This document shows positions 34,418-43,469 of a DNA stretch of 44,245 nucleotides, one piece after another. The notes below the pieces were generated by a model, which saw only the letters and a list, made by a program, of their open reading frames with translations, had not been told where the DNA came from and did not search any database. Source of the DNA: JAMLHH01 sp964653095. Its GTDB lineage: Bacteria > Bacteroidota > Bacteroidia > Chitinophagales > JADIYW01. The position numbers and the translations under genes are program-made. Location: contig CAZZEH010000027.1 in the NCBI GenBank assembly GCA_964653095.1, positions 1-44,245 on the forward strand. Reading direction: 5' to 3'. The stretch's first letter is position 1. Each line of letters opens with the position of its first letter.

Positions 34418-36937
34418 ATGCAAAAGACTGCCAATTTTTTAATCATTTTTGGGATACTGTTACTCCAAACTGTCTGCAATTCTTCGATAAATGCCCAAAC
34501 TGTCGGGTATAGAGAGGTAATAATAAATGAAATTATGGCAGATCCGTCACCAGCGGTATCCGATATACCGGAAGTGGAATATGTTGAAATTTTTAATCGT
34601 TCCGAGTCAAGTATTGATTTGACAGGCTGGACTTTAAAAGATGCATCCAACACTCAGGCAGTTTTCCCTCCCACAACTCTCGAATCCGGAGAATATGCCA
34701 TCATTTGCAAAGAGACCGAAAAAGCTTTTTTTGAGCGTTTTGGGAAAGTTATCGGCACTCCGAAATGGCCTGTTTTAAACAACGATAAAGACAGTGTGAT
34801 ATTAAGAAATTCACAGGGAGAATTGATAGATGCTTTATACTACTCGGATTCCTGGTATAAAGATTCTGAGAAGAAAAAAGGCGGATGGGCATTGGAATTA
34901 ATTAATCCGGCTCTTTCCTGCTCGGATAGTGAAAATTGGATAGCGTCAAGCTCTTCAAACGGAGGTACTCCCGGTACGGCAAACAGTGTCTTGGATAATA
35001 CTCCCGATACAATTCCTCCATTGCTGTTTTCTTATAGTGTTCAGGACTCCAAAACAATTTTACTCTCCTTTTCTGAGCCAGTTGATATAATTACTTCCGA
35101 AAATCCAAATCTGTATATCCTGTCACCCAACGTGGAAATTCAGACTGTATTGATTGCCCCAGATGCAAAAAACATTACCCTCCTGCTGGAATCAGAAATG
35201 CAAAAAGGAATAGAATACACACTCAGAATTCTTGGTATAAGTGACTGTGAGGGGAATAGTACAGACGAGATATTAATAGAGATTTTCTTAGGAGATATCG
35301 CAGAATTCAATGATGTGATTATTACAGAAATTATGGCGGACCCGACACCTTCAGCAGGTCTGCCTGAAGAGGAATATATAGAAATATACAATCGCAGCAT
35401 CAAAATAATTGACCTAAAAGGGATGATATTTACTGCCGGTTCACGAAGTGCAGAATTCCCGGAAGGGCAACTGCTGCCGGGAGAATATGCAGCAGTTGTT
35501 CCCGAAGAGGCAGCAGAACTATTTGATAGGGTTCCAAAAGTAATCGGCCTGTCAAAGTTTCCCACTCTCGCCAATACAGGAGCCACGCTCTCCCTCTCAA
35601 ACCAGAATCAGGAGATTATTTTTAGTCTGACCTACAGTGATTCCTGGTACGAGACCGCAAATAAAAAAGAGGGTGGATGGTCTTTGGAAATGATTGATTT
35701 GACTCAACCCTGTGCAGACGCCATCAACTGGAAAGAATCAGAGAGCGAAATAGGCGGAACACCGGCTGCGCAAAACTCTGTAGATGGTTTTATAGAGCAG
35801 CAGGAGTCCCTCAAACCTCTTGCCCTTGAGTACCTTTCTGACAGGTCAATACAAATACTTTTTTCGGGAAAACTTCATCCGGCGTTTACAGACAAAGTTC
35901 AAATAGAGGTGATTCCGTTTTTGGAAATAGAACAGATTAATTTCAAAAACCAATCGGGCAACCAGATTGAAATTATATTTGCAGAACCCATTTCCGAACA
36001 GGAGAAATATGAAATATCAATCCAAGGTTTTTATGATTGTGACGGCAGAGAAATGGAAGCTGCGAAAATTGCATTGGGCAAACCGACTTTCCCTGAACCC
36101 GGAGATATCATTTTAAATGAATTGCTGTATGATCCATTAACAGGCGGAGAAGATTTTATAGAACTGCTGAATATCAGTTCAAAAATTTTATCATTGTCCG
36201 ATTTAGTGATTACCCGGGAAGACCCTATTACGGGAGTTTTCGTAAATCAATTGGAACTCAGTGAATACAAAAGGCTGATTTTCCCGGGAGACTACCTTGT
36301 GCTGTCCGCCAAAGGAGAAAATGTCCGAAGTCAGTATCATACGCCCGGGGCAGGCGTTTTTACAGATATAAGTAAATTTCCCAACTATGTGAATGACGGT
36401 GGAATTGTCGGAGTGTACAGTAATGACGGAGTGCTTTTAGACAGGCTTGAATATGATCCCAAGATGCATTATCGGGTGTTGAAATCAACAAAAGGAGTTT
36501 CCTTGGAACGAATCAATCCGAAAGTGCCTGCGGACGAAAGGACTAATTGGAATTCAGCTTCGCTTTCAGTAGGAGGTGCTACTCCGGGATATCAAAACAG
36601 TCAGTTCTTAATACCTGTGCCAAAGGGTTCGCTTTCCGTCACACCAGAAATTTTTTCACCAGACGGAGACGGTTATGATGACGTTTTGGGAGTCAGCTAT
36701 CAATTAGACCAAACAGACTATGTCGGTTCGGCTGCGGCTTATACAATTGATGGGATACCTGCGAGGAAAATTTTTAAAAACCAGACTCTGTCTCAGAATG
36801 GATTTTTTACCTGGGATGGATTAGACGATAACGGCAAAAAGGCACGTGTAGGTATTTATGTGATTGTGTTAGAAGTTTTTGATTTGAACGGACGGAAAGA
36901 ACTGCTGCGAACAAAATGTGTGCTTGCAGGCAGATGA
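34418..36937 (+). CDS. Exported protein with three lamin-tail domains and FlgD-like C-terminal domain
   Basis: An 839-residue exported protein. The signal peptide ends near SSINAQ. Lamin-tail domain 1 begins at about residue 33 (VIINEIMADPSPAVSD), domain 2 at about 303 (VIITEIMADPTPSAG) and domain 3 at about 565 (IILNELLYDPLTGGED). The first two share the ends DSWY and KKxGGWxLExI and are clearly internal duplicates. SbsA-type Ig-like domains lie between them. The C-terminus (SPDGDGYDDVLGVSY, FTWDGLDDNGKKARVGIY) is a FlgD-Ig/gliding-type domain ending VLAGR, which can serve as a T9SS export signal in place of a Por tail. Role is unknown; surface display or binding is likely. Confidence 0.83.
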   Translation: MQKTANFLIIFGILLLQTVCNSSINAQTVGYREVIINEIMADPSPAVSDIPEVEYVEIFNRSESSIDLTGWTLKDASNTQAVFPPTTLESGEYAIICKETEKAFFERFGKVIGTPKWPVLNNDKDSVILRNSQGELIDALYYSDSWYKDSEKKKGGWALELINPALSCSDSENWIASSSSNGGTPGTANSVLDNTPDTIPPLLFSYSVQDSKTILLSFSEPVDIITSENPNLYILSPNVEIQTVLIAPDAKNITLLLESEMQKGIEYTLRILGISDCEGNSTDEILIEIFLGDIAEFNDVIITEIMADPTPSAGLPEEEYIEIYNRSIKIIDLKGMIFTAGSRSAEFPEGQLLPGEYAAVVPEEAAELFDRVPKVIGLSKFPTLANTGATLSLSNQNQEIIFSLTYSDSWYETANKKEGGWSLEMIDLTQPCADAINWKESESEIGGTPAAQNSVDGFIEQQESLKPLALEYLSDRSIQILFSGKLHPAFTDKVQIEVIPFLEIEQINFKNQSGNQIEIIFAEPISEQEKYEISIQGFYDCDGREMEAAKIALGKPTFPEPGDIILNELLYDPLTGGEDFIELLNISSKILSLSDLVITREDPITGVFVNQLELSEYKRLIFPGDYLVLSAKGENVRSQYHTPGAGVFTDISKFPNYVNDGGIVGVYSNDGVLLDRLEYDPKMHYRVLKSTKGVSLERINPKVPADERTNWNSASLSVGGATPGYQNSQFLIPVPKGSLSVTPEIFSPDGDGYDDVLGVSYQLDQTDYVGSAAAYTIDGIPARKIFKNQTLSQNGFFTWDGLDDNGKKARVGIYVIVLEVFDLNGRKELLRTKCVLAGR

Positions 36938-36959
36938 AAAAAGGTTTTACTGATGGTTA

Positions 36960-36977
36960 TATGAAACACGTTTCATA
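36960..36977 (+). terminator. Palindromic hairpin after the triple lamin-tail gene
   Basis: TATGAAAC-AC-GTTTCATA is an 18-base palindrome starting 23 bases past the stop. As RNA it gives a 7-bp stem with a CACG loop, followed after four bases by CTTTTTCTTTG. It may terminate the upstream gene or be a protein site. Confidence 0.4.
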
Positions 36978-36996
36978 AAACTTTTTCTTTGTCTAA

Positions 36997-37095
36997 AAAC
37001 ATGCCCTAAAAAGCATAGAAGAACTTAAAGGCTCAATAGATGTCTATAAGGATAAAGGAACTACTGTTGTGATTCAGTTTCCGCTGTCGGAATAA
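36997..37095 (+). pseudogene. Remnant of a sensor histidine kinase C-terminus
   Basis: A 32-codon open stretch after an in-frame TAA (36994-36996), too short and without a start codon. Its translation includes LKSIEELKGSIDVYKDK and then GTTVVIQFPLSE before TAA. This matches the very end of HATPase_c domains in NarL-partner (HPK7-like) kinases, which typically read GLxxIxxR...GxixixSxxGKGTTxxIxxP. The rest of the kinase is absent upstream, where the lamin-tail gene ends. It appears to be a decayed or deletion-truncated gene. Confidence 0.6.
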
Positions 37096-37179
37096 TTTAA
37101 ACTTTCGGGATTGTTTTATTTAGGATATAAACTGTTATTTTAGTTTGGACTGTAAAAAATTGTGTTTCAGCGAAAGGAT

Positions 37180-40116
37180 ATGGTAAGAATTAAGATGTCG
37201 TTTATAACTGTGCTAATGTTTGCTTTAGAATGCAGCATTTTGGTTTTCGCAGACGACAGGAATAACGCTTATGAAAGGGCAGTCGAAATAAAAACACAGT
37301 ATGAAGAAGCAATTAATAAATCCAATCTCAAATTAGCTGAAAAATACTTCCAGAAAGGAGTATCCAATCTTTTGTCCACAAAGATGGATTCAGCAGCCAA
37401 CACGTTGCTAATCGAATTTTACCAGCTCAAGTATAGACTCTTGGATAAACAGGACGCTGACATTGACGATATTTTGGAAGTTGCGACCGAAGTTTTCAGG
37501 ACAGAGGATGTTCAGAATTCCAATCCGGATATCTATGGAGTCTTGTGTACAGATATAGGAGGAATGTACAATTACAAAAAAAACAGAATTACTTCCATAC
37601 GGTTTTATGAGAAAGCGGCAGAGGTGTTTAAACAAAGTCCTACCGCACCGCCAAAAGTGTTGGGGCTGGCATATAACAATTTAGCTTATGCATACGTAGA
37701 AATCGGCTATATGCATCAGGTCATTAAAAATTATGAAAGAGCTCATAAATTATGGATTGAAAGTACGCCTGAAGATATCATATACAATAGTACGGCACTG
37801 AGTAACCTTATAGATGCCTATCTTGAGTATGGAGAAACAAAAACTGCGAGTCAGTATTTGCAGGTTTTTTCTGAGTATTTTTCAAAATATGTCAACACTC
37901 AAAATCTTTATTTAGAGTACCTCAATCAAAATGATTCGATTCTGAAAGCTACATACAGTTATCTGAAATCAGAAATTAATGTAGCGATGCATCAAAATGA
38001 TTTCGTTTTAGCTCAGGATAAAATCAAACAATTGGAAAAGCTCTTTCAGCATACACCCGAAACTGTGAAAGAAACATTCAAAATATACCTGTTCTCTTCT
38101 ATTGAGAAATTGGGTTTAGCATATAAGAATGAGAAAAGATTTTCGGAAAGCAAGAAAGCGTATTGGGACTCAAAAAAATATATCACGGATACTTTTCGTA
38201 AAATGAAATATCATGCCAATATGGGAATTCTCTACTATGATCAAAAGTTTTATAAAAAATCATTAGAAGAAATAAATCAGGCATTAAATCTTTTCTCTGA
38301 CGGTTCAAAGAGTATTAGTTTTTTTATGCTGACTGTTTTAAAGGCAGAATTATTGGCGGAGTTGGGTGAAAAAGAATCCAGTCTTCAGGAACTCAATCTG
38401 CTTTACATACGAATGTTAGACATAGACAAATCCCATTGGAATACCGGGCAGCTCACTTATAAGGATTTTAACAAGCTGAACTCGCACAGACATTTAGCTA
38501 TCTTATTAAAATCTGCCAAAACACATGAAATTCTTTATGAGAAAGACGGAGATAATACACATACCAGACTGGCAGGTAATTTCTATACTATTGCAGCTGA
38601 AATGTTTCAAAAGTATTATCAGAAAGGATTTTACAACGCAAATCTCAATAAATACTCCAGGGAAATTAAAGACGGACTGCTCAAAACTGCTGTCTCAAAC
38701 CCAAAAACTGAATTATCCGATCTCATTAACAGCCTGGAAAATAACGAATCCCAACACCTTTGGAGGAAGTTTCTCGATAGAAATTATGCCTCACTCGGAC
38801 TGTCCGAAGAATGGATGAAAGAGCAGCAGCTTGAAGCCCTTAAAGATGAATATCTCGCAGATTTAGATTCTGTTTTAGCAGAAAATGCTTTGATTAAACT
38901 TCAAAAAAACTTTTCTGACAACGAAAATATGACTTCTGCATCGTTCAGAAAATTCAGTACTGCAGATGTGGATGTAAAGCATATACAGAGGAAACTGAAG
39001 CCGGGAGAAGTATTGCTGAGATTTATAGTTGGCGATAAAAATGTGTTTGCATTCATTATTCGGGATCAATCTGTCCGGCTGATTCATCTGGGAGATACAG
39101 AAGAATTAAAACAGTCTGTATTGGAATATTATCAGCAATTGAGTACAATTTCAAATGAATATAAAAATATCGGAGCCAAATTATACGAGCAGCTTGTAGC
39201 GCCTTTGCAAATAGAACAGGAAAAATATCTGACTTTTATTTTGGAAGACTTTTTTCAGATGTTGCCGATGGAAAGTCTGCTTTGGTACGGTGCACACTCT
39301 TCTGTCCGTTCAGTCAGCTATGCCTACTCCTTAAAAATGCTGGAAATACAGTCTCAAATACAAAATCAGGGTAGAAATAAGCAGGTCGCAGTATTTGCAC
39401 CTAAGTATTCCGGTGATAACTCCGAAATCCGGGCTTCGGGAAGAAATAATTGGAGTCCCTTATTCTTTGCCGAAAAAGAGGCTAATGCGGTACTCAGCAC
39501 CACCAAGGGCAAGCTCTTTGCCGGGGAATTGGCTACGGCAGAAAATTTTAAACAGGCATCCGGCTCATACAATATTCTGCATCTCGCCATGCATGCTGTA
39601 ATGGACACCGCAGATTATGAGCAGTCTTTTTTGGTTTTTCAGAATCAGCAGCCTCTGTATTTCAACGAACTCTATCAAATGGATATTCCTTCGCAGTTAG
39701 TCGTACTTAGTGCCTGCAATACCGGAAAAGGTCCGTTGGAAAATGGAGAGGGATTTATGAGTCTGTCCAAAGCATTTACTTATGCGGGTGTCAATGCCAC
39801 TATACATTCGTTGTGGGAAGTGCCGGACAAAGAGACCGCTCATCTGATGGAAATTTTTTATGAATTGCTTAAGGAAGGAACCGAAATGAGCGAAGCTTTA
39901 TATCGGGCAAAGCAGGAGTTCATTCAGAGATATCCTCAAAAATCACATCCGTATTTTTGGGCGGGTTTCGTACTCAACGGCAAAGTTTCATCTGAAGCTC
40001 CTAAAAGCCATTTACCTGTAAGTGCCATATTATTTTTAATTATTCCGGGCGGACTGCTTGCTCTCGGAATTTATAGGCATACTCTCAGAAAAGAGAATCG
40101 GAAAAATTTGAACTAA
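37180..40116 (+). CDS. Envelope-anchored TPR-CHAT (caspase-like) protein
   Basis: About 978 residues from ATG 37180; a GTG at 37162 would add six. A signal peptide (SFITVLMFALECSILVFA, then DDRN) precedes about 500 residues of helical TPR-like repeats (for example LGLAYNNLAYAYVEIGYMHQ and NYERAHKLW). The CHAT domain fills roughly residues 630-935, with the His of NILHLAMHAVMD (about 805) and the Cys of VVLSACNTGKG (about 846) forming the caspase/separase-type dyad. SYAYSLKML and SHPYFWAGFVLNG are also family hallmarks. A C-terminal helix (LPVSAILFLIIPGGLLALGIY) and a basic tail (RHTLRKENRKNLN) predict anchoring with the peptidase outside the cytoplasm. Substrate unknown; the tail-to-tail neighbour is a repeat adhesin. 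Confidence 0.85.
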   Translation: MVRIKMSFITVLMFALECSILVFADDRNNAYERAVEIKTQYEEAINKSNLKLAEKYFQKGVSNLLSTKMDSAANTLLIEFYQLKYRLLDKQDADIDDILEVATEVFRTEDVQNSNPDIYGVLCTDIGGMYNYKKNRITSIRFYEKAAEVFKQSPTAPPKVLGLAYNNLAYAYVEIGYMHQVIKNYERAHKLWIESTPEDIIYNSTALSNLIDAYLEYGETKTASQYLQVFSEYFSKYVNTQNLYLEYLNQNDSILKATYSYLKSEINVAMHQNDFVLAQDKIKQLEKLFQHTPETVKETFKIYLFSSIEKLGLAYKNEKRFSESKKAYWDSKKYITDTFRKMKYHANMGILYYDQKFYKKSLEEINQALNLFSDGSKSISFFMLTVLKAELLAELGEKESSLQELNLLYIRMLDIDKSHWNTGQLTYKDFNKLNSHRHLAILLKSAKTHEILYEKDGDNTHTRLAGNFYTIAAEMFQKYYQKGFYNANLNKYSREIKDGLLKTAVSNPKTELSDLINSLENNESQHLWRKFLDRNYASLGLSEEWMKEQQLEALKDEYLADLDSVLAENALIKLQKNFSDNENMTSASFRKFSTADVDVKHIQRKLKPGEVLLRFIVGDKNVFAFIIRDQSVRLIHLGDTEELKQSVLEYYQQLSTISNEYKNIGAKLYEQLVAPLQIEQEKYLTFILEDFFQMLPMESLLWYGAHSSVRSVSYAYSLKMLEIQSQIQNQGRNKQVAVFAPKYSGDNSEIRASGRNNWSPLFFAEKEANAVLSTTKGKLFAGELATAENFKQASGSYNILHLAMHAVMDTADYEQSFLVFQNQQPLYFNELYQMDIPSQLVVLSACNTGKGPLENGEGFMSLSKAFTYAGVNATIHSLWEVPDKETAHLMEIFYELLKEGTEMSEALYRAKQEFIQRYPQKSHPYFWAGFVLNGKVSSEAPKSHLPVSAILFLIIPGGLLALGIYRHTLRKENRKNLN

Positions 40117-40136
40117 AGTAAGTGGTATCCCAAAAC

Positions 40137-42299
40137 CTAATTTTCAATCTTATAGGCAATGATGTTATCTTCATTCCAGCCTCCTCCAAATCTATTTAAA
40201 TTATATCCTGTCCCCGTATTGTAATAATCGGTATTGCCGGCTATATAATAATAAGTTTTTGAACCTCCGCTATTATTATTAATAATTATACTGCCTGTTA
40301 CCATGGCGTAAATAGTAGTCCCCGGAACATTACCACTGATATATGCAGAACCGATTATATCATTGGATGGTGCCATCCCGACACCATTATTGACATCAGA
40401 AAAAGTTGATCGCACCCATCCAAAAGAGTTATTGGGAGAGATTACGTCTGGTGCCATGAGCATATACACATTCACCGCCCAAGTACCCGTCGGAAGTGTA
40501 ATCCTTGACCCTGTATAGTACCAATTAGTTCCTGTATTGATGTGAAATGTGTAACCTGCTCCTTTTATGCCCTTCACATTATCTATTCTTACAGGTTTCC
40601 AGGAAGCTACGCCGCTGGCATCGCTGGCGAGGTAATAATTATTGGCCTGAGTTCCATCGACTATTCTCACTTTACCTGCTACATGAAGCATGCTTTGAGG
40701 AGAAACGGTACCAATACCCACTCTACCATCTCTTAGTACAGTGACTGCATTCCTTCTGGCATTATCTGCTGTGCCGTTTCCAATTTGAAATAGCCGACTT
40801 GTTGCCGTATTGCCCGGAATATCTGAGGTGTCATTGTAAAGACCAATAACCGTTTCGCCATAAGACCTTGCTTTATTGAAAATACCCCAAGCAGTAGAGT
40901 AGTTTCCACTGGCAACAGAGTTCGATCCCCATACGGTAGAATAAGCACCGCTTGCAGAAGTTGCTACACCCCATGCGGTTCCGAATCCACCACTGGCAAC
41001 AGAGTTCGATCCCCATACGGTAGAATAAATGCCGCTTGCAGAAGTTGCTCTACCCCAAGCAGTAGAGTAGTTTCCACTGGCAACAGAGTTCGATCCCCAT
41101 ACGGTAGAATAAACGCCGCTTGCAACATTATTGGAACCAAACGCCATGGATTGGTTTCCGCTTGATATATTATTAAACCCTAAAGCTACAGAAGCCAAAT
41201 TGCTGGCTTTGTTATTATACCCAATTGCAACAGCGTAATTGCTGCTCGCCTTATTTGTATATCCGATAGCCGTGGAATAATCTCCTGAAGCAGTATCTGT
41301 ATATCCAAGAGCGACAGAACTATATCCCAGGGTATAATTTTGGTGACCTATTGCAACTGATGCCCAACCGTCTGTTGTATTTAACCGACCTAATGCAACA
41401 GAACCTTCAGAATTGGCCAGATTGGAGTAACCGGCTGCAAAAGAAAAGTTTTCTTTACTTATATTGGTATGACCCAGAGCTGAAGAGTATGCCCCAAGTG
41501 CTGAGTTTGAAAGTCCTGCAGAAAATGAATGATTTCCTTTTGAGTTATTCAAACCTCCGAGAGAAGCAGAGTAATTACCTGATGCTTTAGTTCTGTATCC
41601 GGAGGCAAAAGAATAATCTCCAATACTGTCTTTATCCCATTCATCCAGAAATACACCTCCTGCTCTAAATGCGGCTTTATCCGGATACCACATCATTCTT
41701 CTTCCGGTACCGGAGACCGGCGGATCATTTGGAGTCCCCGGGAGATTTAAATCAGATGCCGTAAATACCACACTGCTGTCGGCCACATGAAGCCTTGCAA
41801 CCGGAGTAGCAGTACCTATTCCGACATTCCCCAGGGTGTCAACACGCAGATGTTCAATATTATTGGTTCTGACAGCCAATGCCTGCCCATCGATAGTTCC
41901 GATAAAGTTATTATTGTCATCCGTACCGGAATTCCCTTCCAATTCCCAAGCATTATTTGAAGACGAAAAGTCGCTTGTATTAGCAATTTTCACCCAATAA
42001 GGCGAATCCTTATCTCCCGAATTGTAATAAAATCCTGTTCCACTGCCGTATTTTACCAGCTCATTGGTATTCCAAACTAATAAAGACTGCTCCGGTCGCG
42101 GTATAGTAATCGAATCTGTAATACTGTCCAATGCAACTCTGGGAATCAAAACGCCTTTATTAGGTGTACTTACATCTAACGCAGCCGAAGAGTCTGGAGT
42201 ACTTCCGTCTGTATTAATTGCAATTCCCTGCGCAATTCCCAATACAGGAATCACCCATATATATGCACTAATAAATACATTAAATAATTTTACCTTCAT
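40137..42299 (-). CDS. YadA-head-like left-handed repeat protein with C-terminal C1q/TNF-like domain
   Basis: A 720-residue exported protein (signal ends near GIAQG). Residues from about 225 to 500 consist of 14-residue repeats with the SxAxG core (YSTAIGYTNKASSNYAVAIG), like the left-handed beta-roll of trimeric YadA/Hep_Hag heads. N-terminally a Bacteroidota adhesin stretch includes NVGIGTATPVARLHV, and after the head a second GIGTVSPQSMLHVAG block. The C-terminal 150 residues (GAGYTFHINTGTNW to the end) look like a C1q/TNF-type jelly roll. No YadA membrane anchor and no clear Por tail are seen, so export and anchoring are unclear. Three near-identical 84-base units occur in the gene. A TAACTTAG box is 23 bases upstream. 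Confidence 0.78.
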   Translation of the reverse strand: MKVKLFNVFISAYIWVIPVLGIAQGIAINTDGSTPDSSAALDVSTPNKGVLIPRVALDSITDSITIPRPEQSLLVWNTNELVKYGSGTGFYYNSGDKDSPYWVKIANTSDFSSSNNAWELEGNSGTDDNNNFIGTIDGQALAVRTNNIEHLRVDTLGNVGIGTATPVARLHVADSSVVFTASDLNLPGTPNDPPVSGTGRRMMWYPDKAAFRAGGVFLDEWDKDSIGDYSFASGYRTKASGNYSASLGGLNNSKGNHSFSAGLSNSALGAYSSALGHTNISKENFSFAAGYSNLANSEGSVALGRLNTTDGWASVAIGHQNYTLGYSSVALGYTDTASGDYSTAIGYTNKASSNYAVAIGYNNKASNLASVALGFNNISSGNQSMAFGSNNVASGVYSTVWGSNSVASGNYSTAWGRATSASGIYSTVWGSNSVASGGFGTAWGVATSASGAYSTVWGSNSVASGNYSTAWGIFNKARSYGETVIGLYNDTSDIPGNTATSRLFQIGNGTADNARRNAVTVLRDGRVGIGTVSPQSMLHVAGKVRIVDGTQANNYYLASDASGVASWKPVRIDNVKGIKGAGYTFHINTGTNWYYTGSRITLPTGTWAVNVYMLMAPDVISPNNSFGWVRSTFSDVNNGVGMAPSNDIIGSAYISGNVPGTTIYAMVTGSIIINNNSGGSKTYYYIAGNTDYYNTGTGYNLNRFGGGWNEDNIIAYKIEN
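40908..41124. repeat. Three tandem 84-base repeats within the YadA-head-like gene
   Basis: The sequence ACTGGCAACAGAGTTCGATC with its continuation through GGTAGAATAA starts at 40908, 40992 and 41076, an exact 84-base period (28 residues, two 14-residue coils). A 62-base block from 40883 recurs unchanged at 41051, 168 bases away. The near identity indicates recent duplication or gene conversion and keeps frame. Confidence 0.85.
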
Positions 42300-42322
42300 A
42301 AAACCGTCAGAATAAACTTATA

Positions 42323-42330
42323 CTAAGTTA
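42323..42330 (-). promoter_or_regulatory. -7 promoter box of the YadA-head-like gene
   Basis: TAACTTAG on the minus strand is one base from TAnnTTTG and lies 23 bases upstream of the ATG. Confidence 0.35.
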
Positions 42331-42397
42331 TATCAGAAAAATGGGAAAAGCATGAAAAGAAGCTATTTTATTATGGAACAGACAAAATATCCTGAAC

Positions 42398-42886
42398 TCA
42401 GGCTGTAGGATTTCCAAAGCCGAGAAACAGAATTACATGAAGAATCATACAGGCATAAAAACCTGCAAGCAGATCATCCGCCAAAATACCGCAGCCTCCT
42501 CTTAAATTTTGAATCTTATAGATACCAAGAGGTTTGACCATGTCAAAAAACCGAAATAGAATAAATCCAAAAAGAATAATATAAAAATCTGATAAGGCAT
42601 AAACACTCGGCAGAACACCTACAAAAGTAATCCCCTGACCTGCCCACTCATCAACAACCATTTTGGGCGGATCTTCGCCCCAATATTTTTCGGCAGTTGG
42701 CGCAGTCAGTATATTGACGACCGAACAGATGAAAACAAACAAGAGCAAATAAGCGGCTGGATGAGTCGAATGCAGTATAAAATAAATGGGAATCAAAGCA
42801 AAAAAACTGCCCCAGGTACCGGGCATCAGAGGTAGGTAGCCTGACCCTAAACCACTTGCTAACCACAAATAAAAGGTTTTAAGCAT
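42398..42886 (-). CDS. pgpA: Phosphatidylglycerophosphatase A
   Basis: A 162-residue inner-membrane phosphatase that converts phosphatidylglycerophosphate to phosphatidylglycerol. Motifs: GSGYLPLMPGTWGSF, MVVDEWAGQGI, and GGCGILADDLLAGFYA, which carry the acidic metal-binding residues, with about four membrane helices. I start at ATG 42886 (MLKTFYLWLASG), giving an 8-base overlap with the pgsA stop; an ATG at 42925 would add 13 residues but overlap more deeply. Its place right behind pgsA puts two consecutive steps of the pathway in one operon. Confidence 0.9.
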   Translation of the reverse strand: MLKTFYLWLASGLGSGYLPLMPGTWGSFFALIPIYFILHSTHPAAYLLLFVFICSVVNILTAPTAEKYWGEDPPKMVVDEWAGQGITFVGVLPSVYALSDFYIILFGFILFRFFDMVKPLGIYKIQNLRGGCGILADDLLAGFYACMILHVILFLGFGNPTA

Positions 42887-43469
42887 ACAGGCTTTTTTTA
42901 AACAACTTCCTGTTGGCAACCACATATTCCAGTCCGGTATAAACCGTAAAAAGCATGACCAGAATAGTCAGAACATACATGGTATCTGTTTTAAGTATGG
43001 CAACGGCGATTTTACCCAACCAGTCCGGTCCGCCTTTTAACACCCCGAGAATCAGACCTATAAACAAAAAAATCAAATGTATAACGGTTTTGGTTTTGCC
43101 GATTCTTCTGGTTTTTAAAGTGGTATTCCTCAATTTGGCTAAAACTCTCATTAAGGTGATAAAAATATCTCTGAAGACTATTAGGCTAATGGCCCACCAA
43201 GGGAACATTTCGCTGTCAATAAAAATAAGGGAGAAAAAAGCACTGAAAGTGAGCAGCTTATCGGCCAAAGGATCCAGGAACATTCCTATTTCCGACTGCA
43301 ATTTATATCTTCTTGCGATATAGCCATCCAGAAAATCGGTAAAGGAAGCAACTGAAAATACCGCTAACCCCAACAGCCCGTATATAAAACCGCCTTTCCA
43401 GTACAAATAAAGGAAAACCGGGGTTAAAAATATCCGGGCAATACTGAGAGCGTTAGGTATATATTTCAC
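42879..43469 (-). CDS. pgsA: CDP-diacylglycerol-glycerol-3-phosphate 3-phosphatidyltransferase
   Basis: A membrane enzyme of about 196 residues that joins CDP-diacylglycerol and glycerol-3-phosphate to phosphatidylglycerophosphate. The CDP-alcohol phosphotransferase motif is complete: DFLDGYIARRY, then GMFLDPLADKLL (DGxxAR-x8-GxxxDxxxD). The start KYIPNALSIARI is typical. No ATG is available: the frame offers GTG at 43469 (MKYIPNAL, the conventional family start) or TTG at 43478. I prefer the GTG. About five membrane helices are visible. It is followed by the overlapping pgpA gene. Confidence 0.92.
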   Translation of the reverse strand: MKYIPNALSIARIFLTPVFLYLYWKGGFIYGLLGLAVFSVASFTDFLDGYIARRYKLQSEIGMFLDPLADKLLTFSAFFSLIFIDSEMFPWWAISLIVFRDIFITLMRVLAKLRNTTLKTRRIGKTKTVIHLIFLFIGLILGVLKGGPDWLGKIAVAILKTDTMYVLTILVMLFTVYTGLEYVVANRKLFKKSLYA

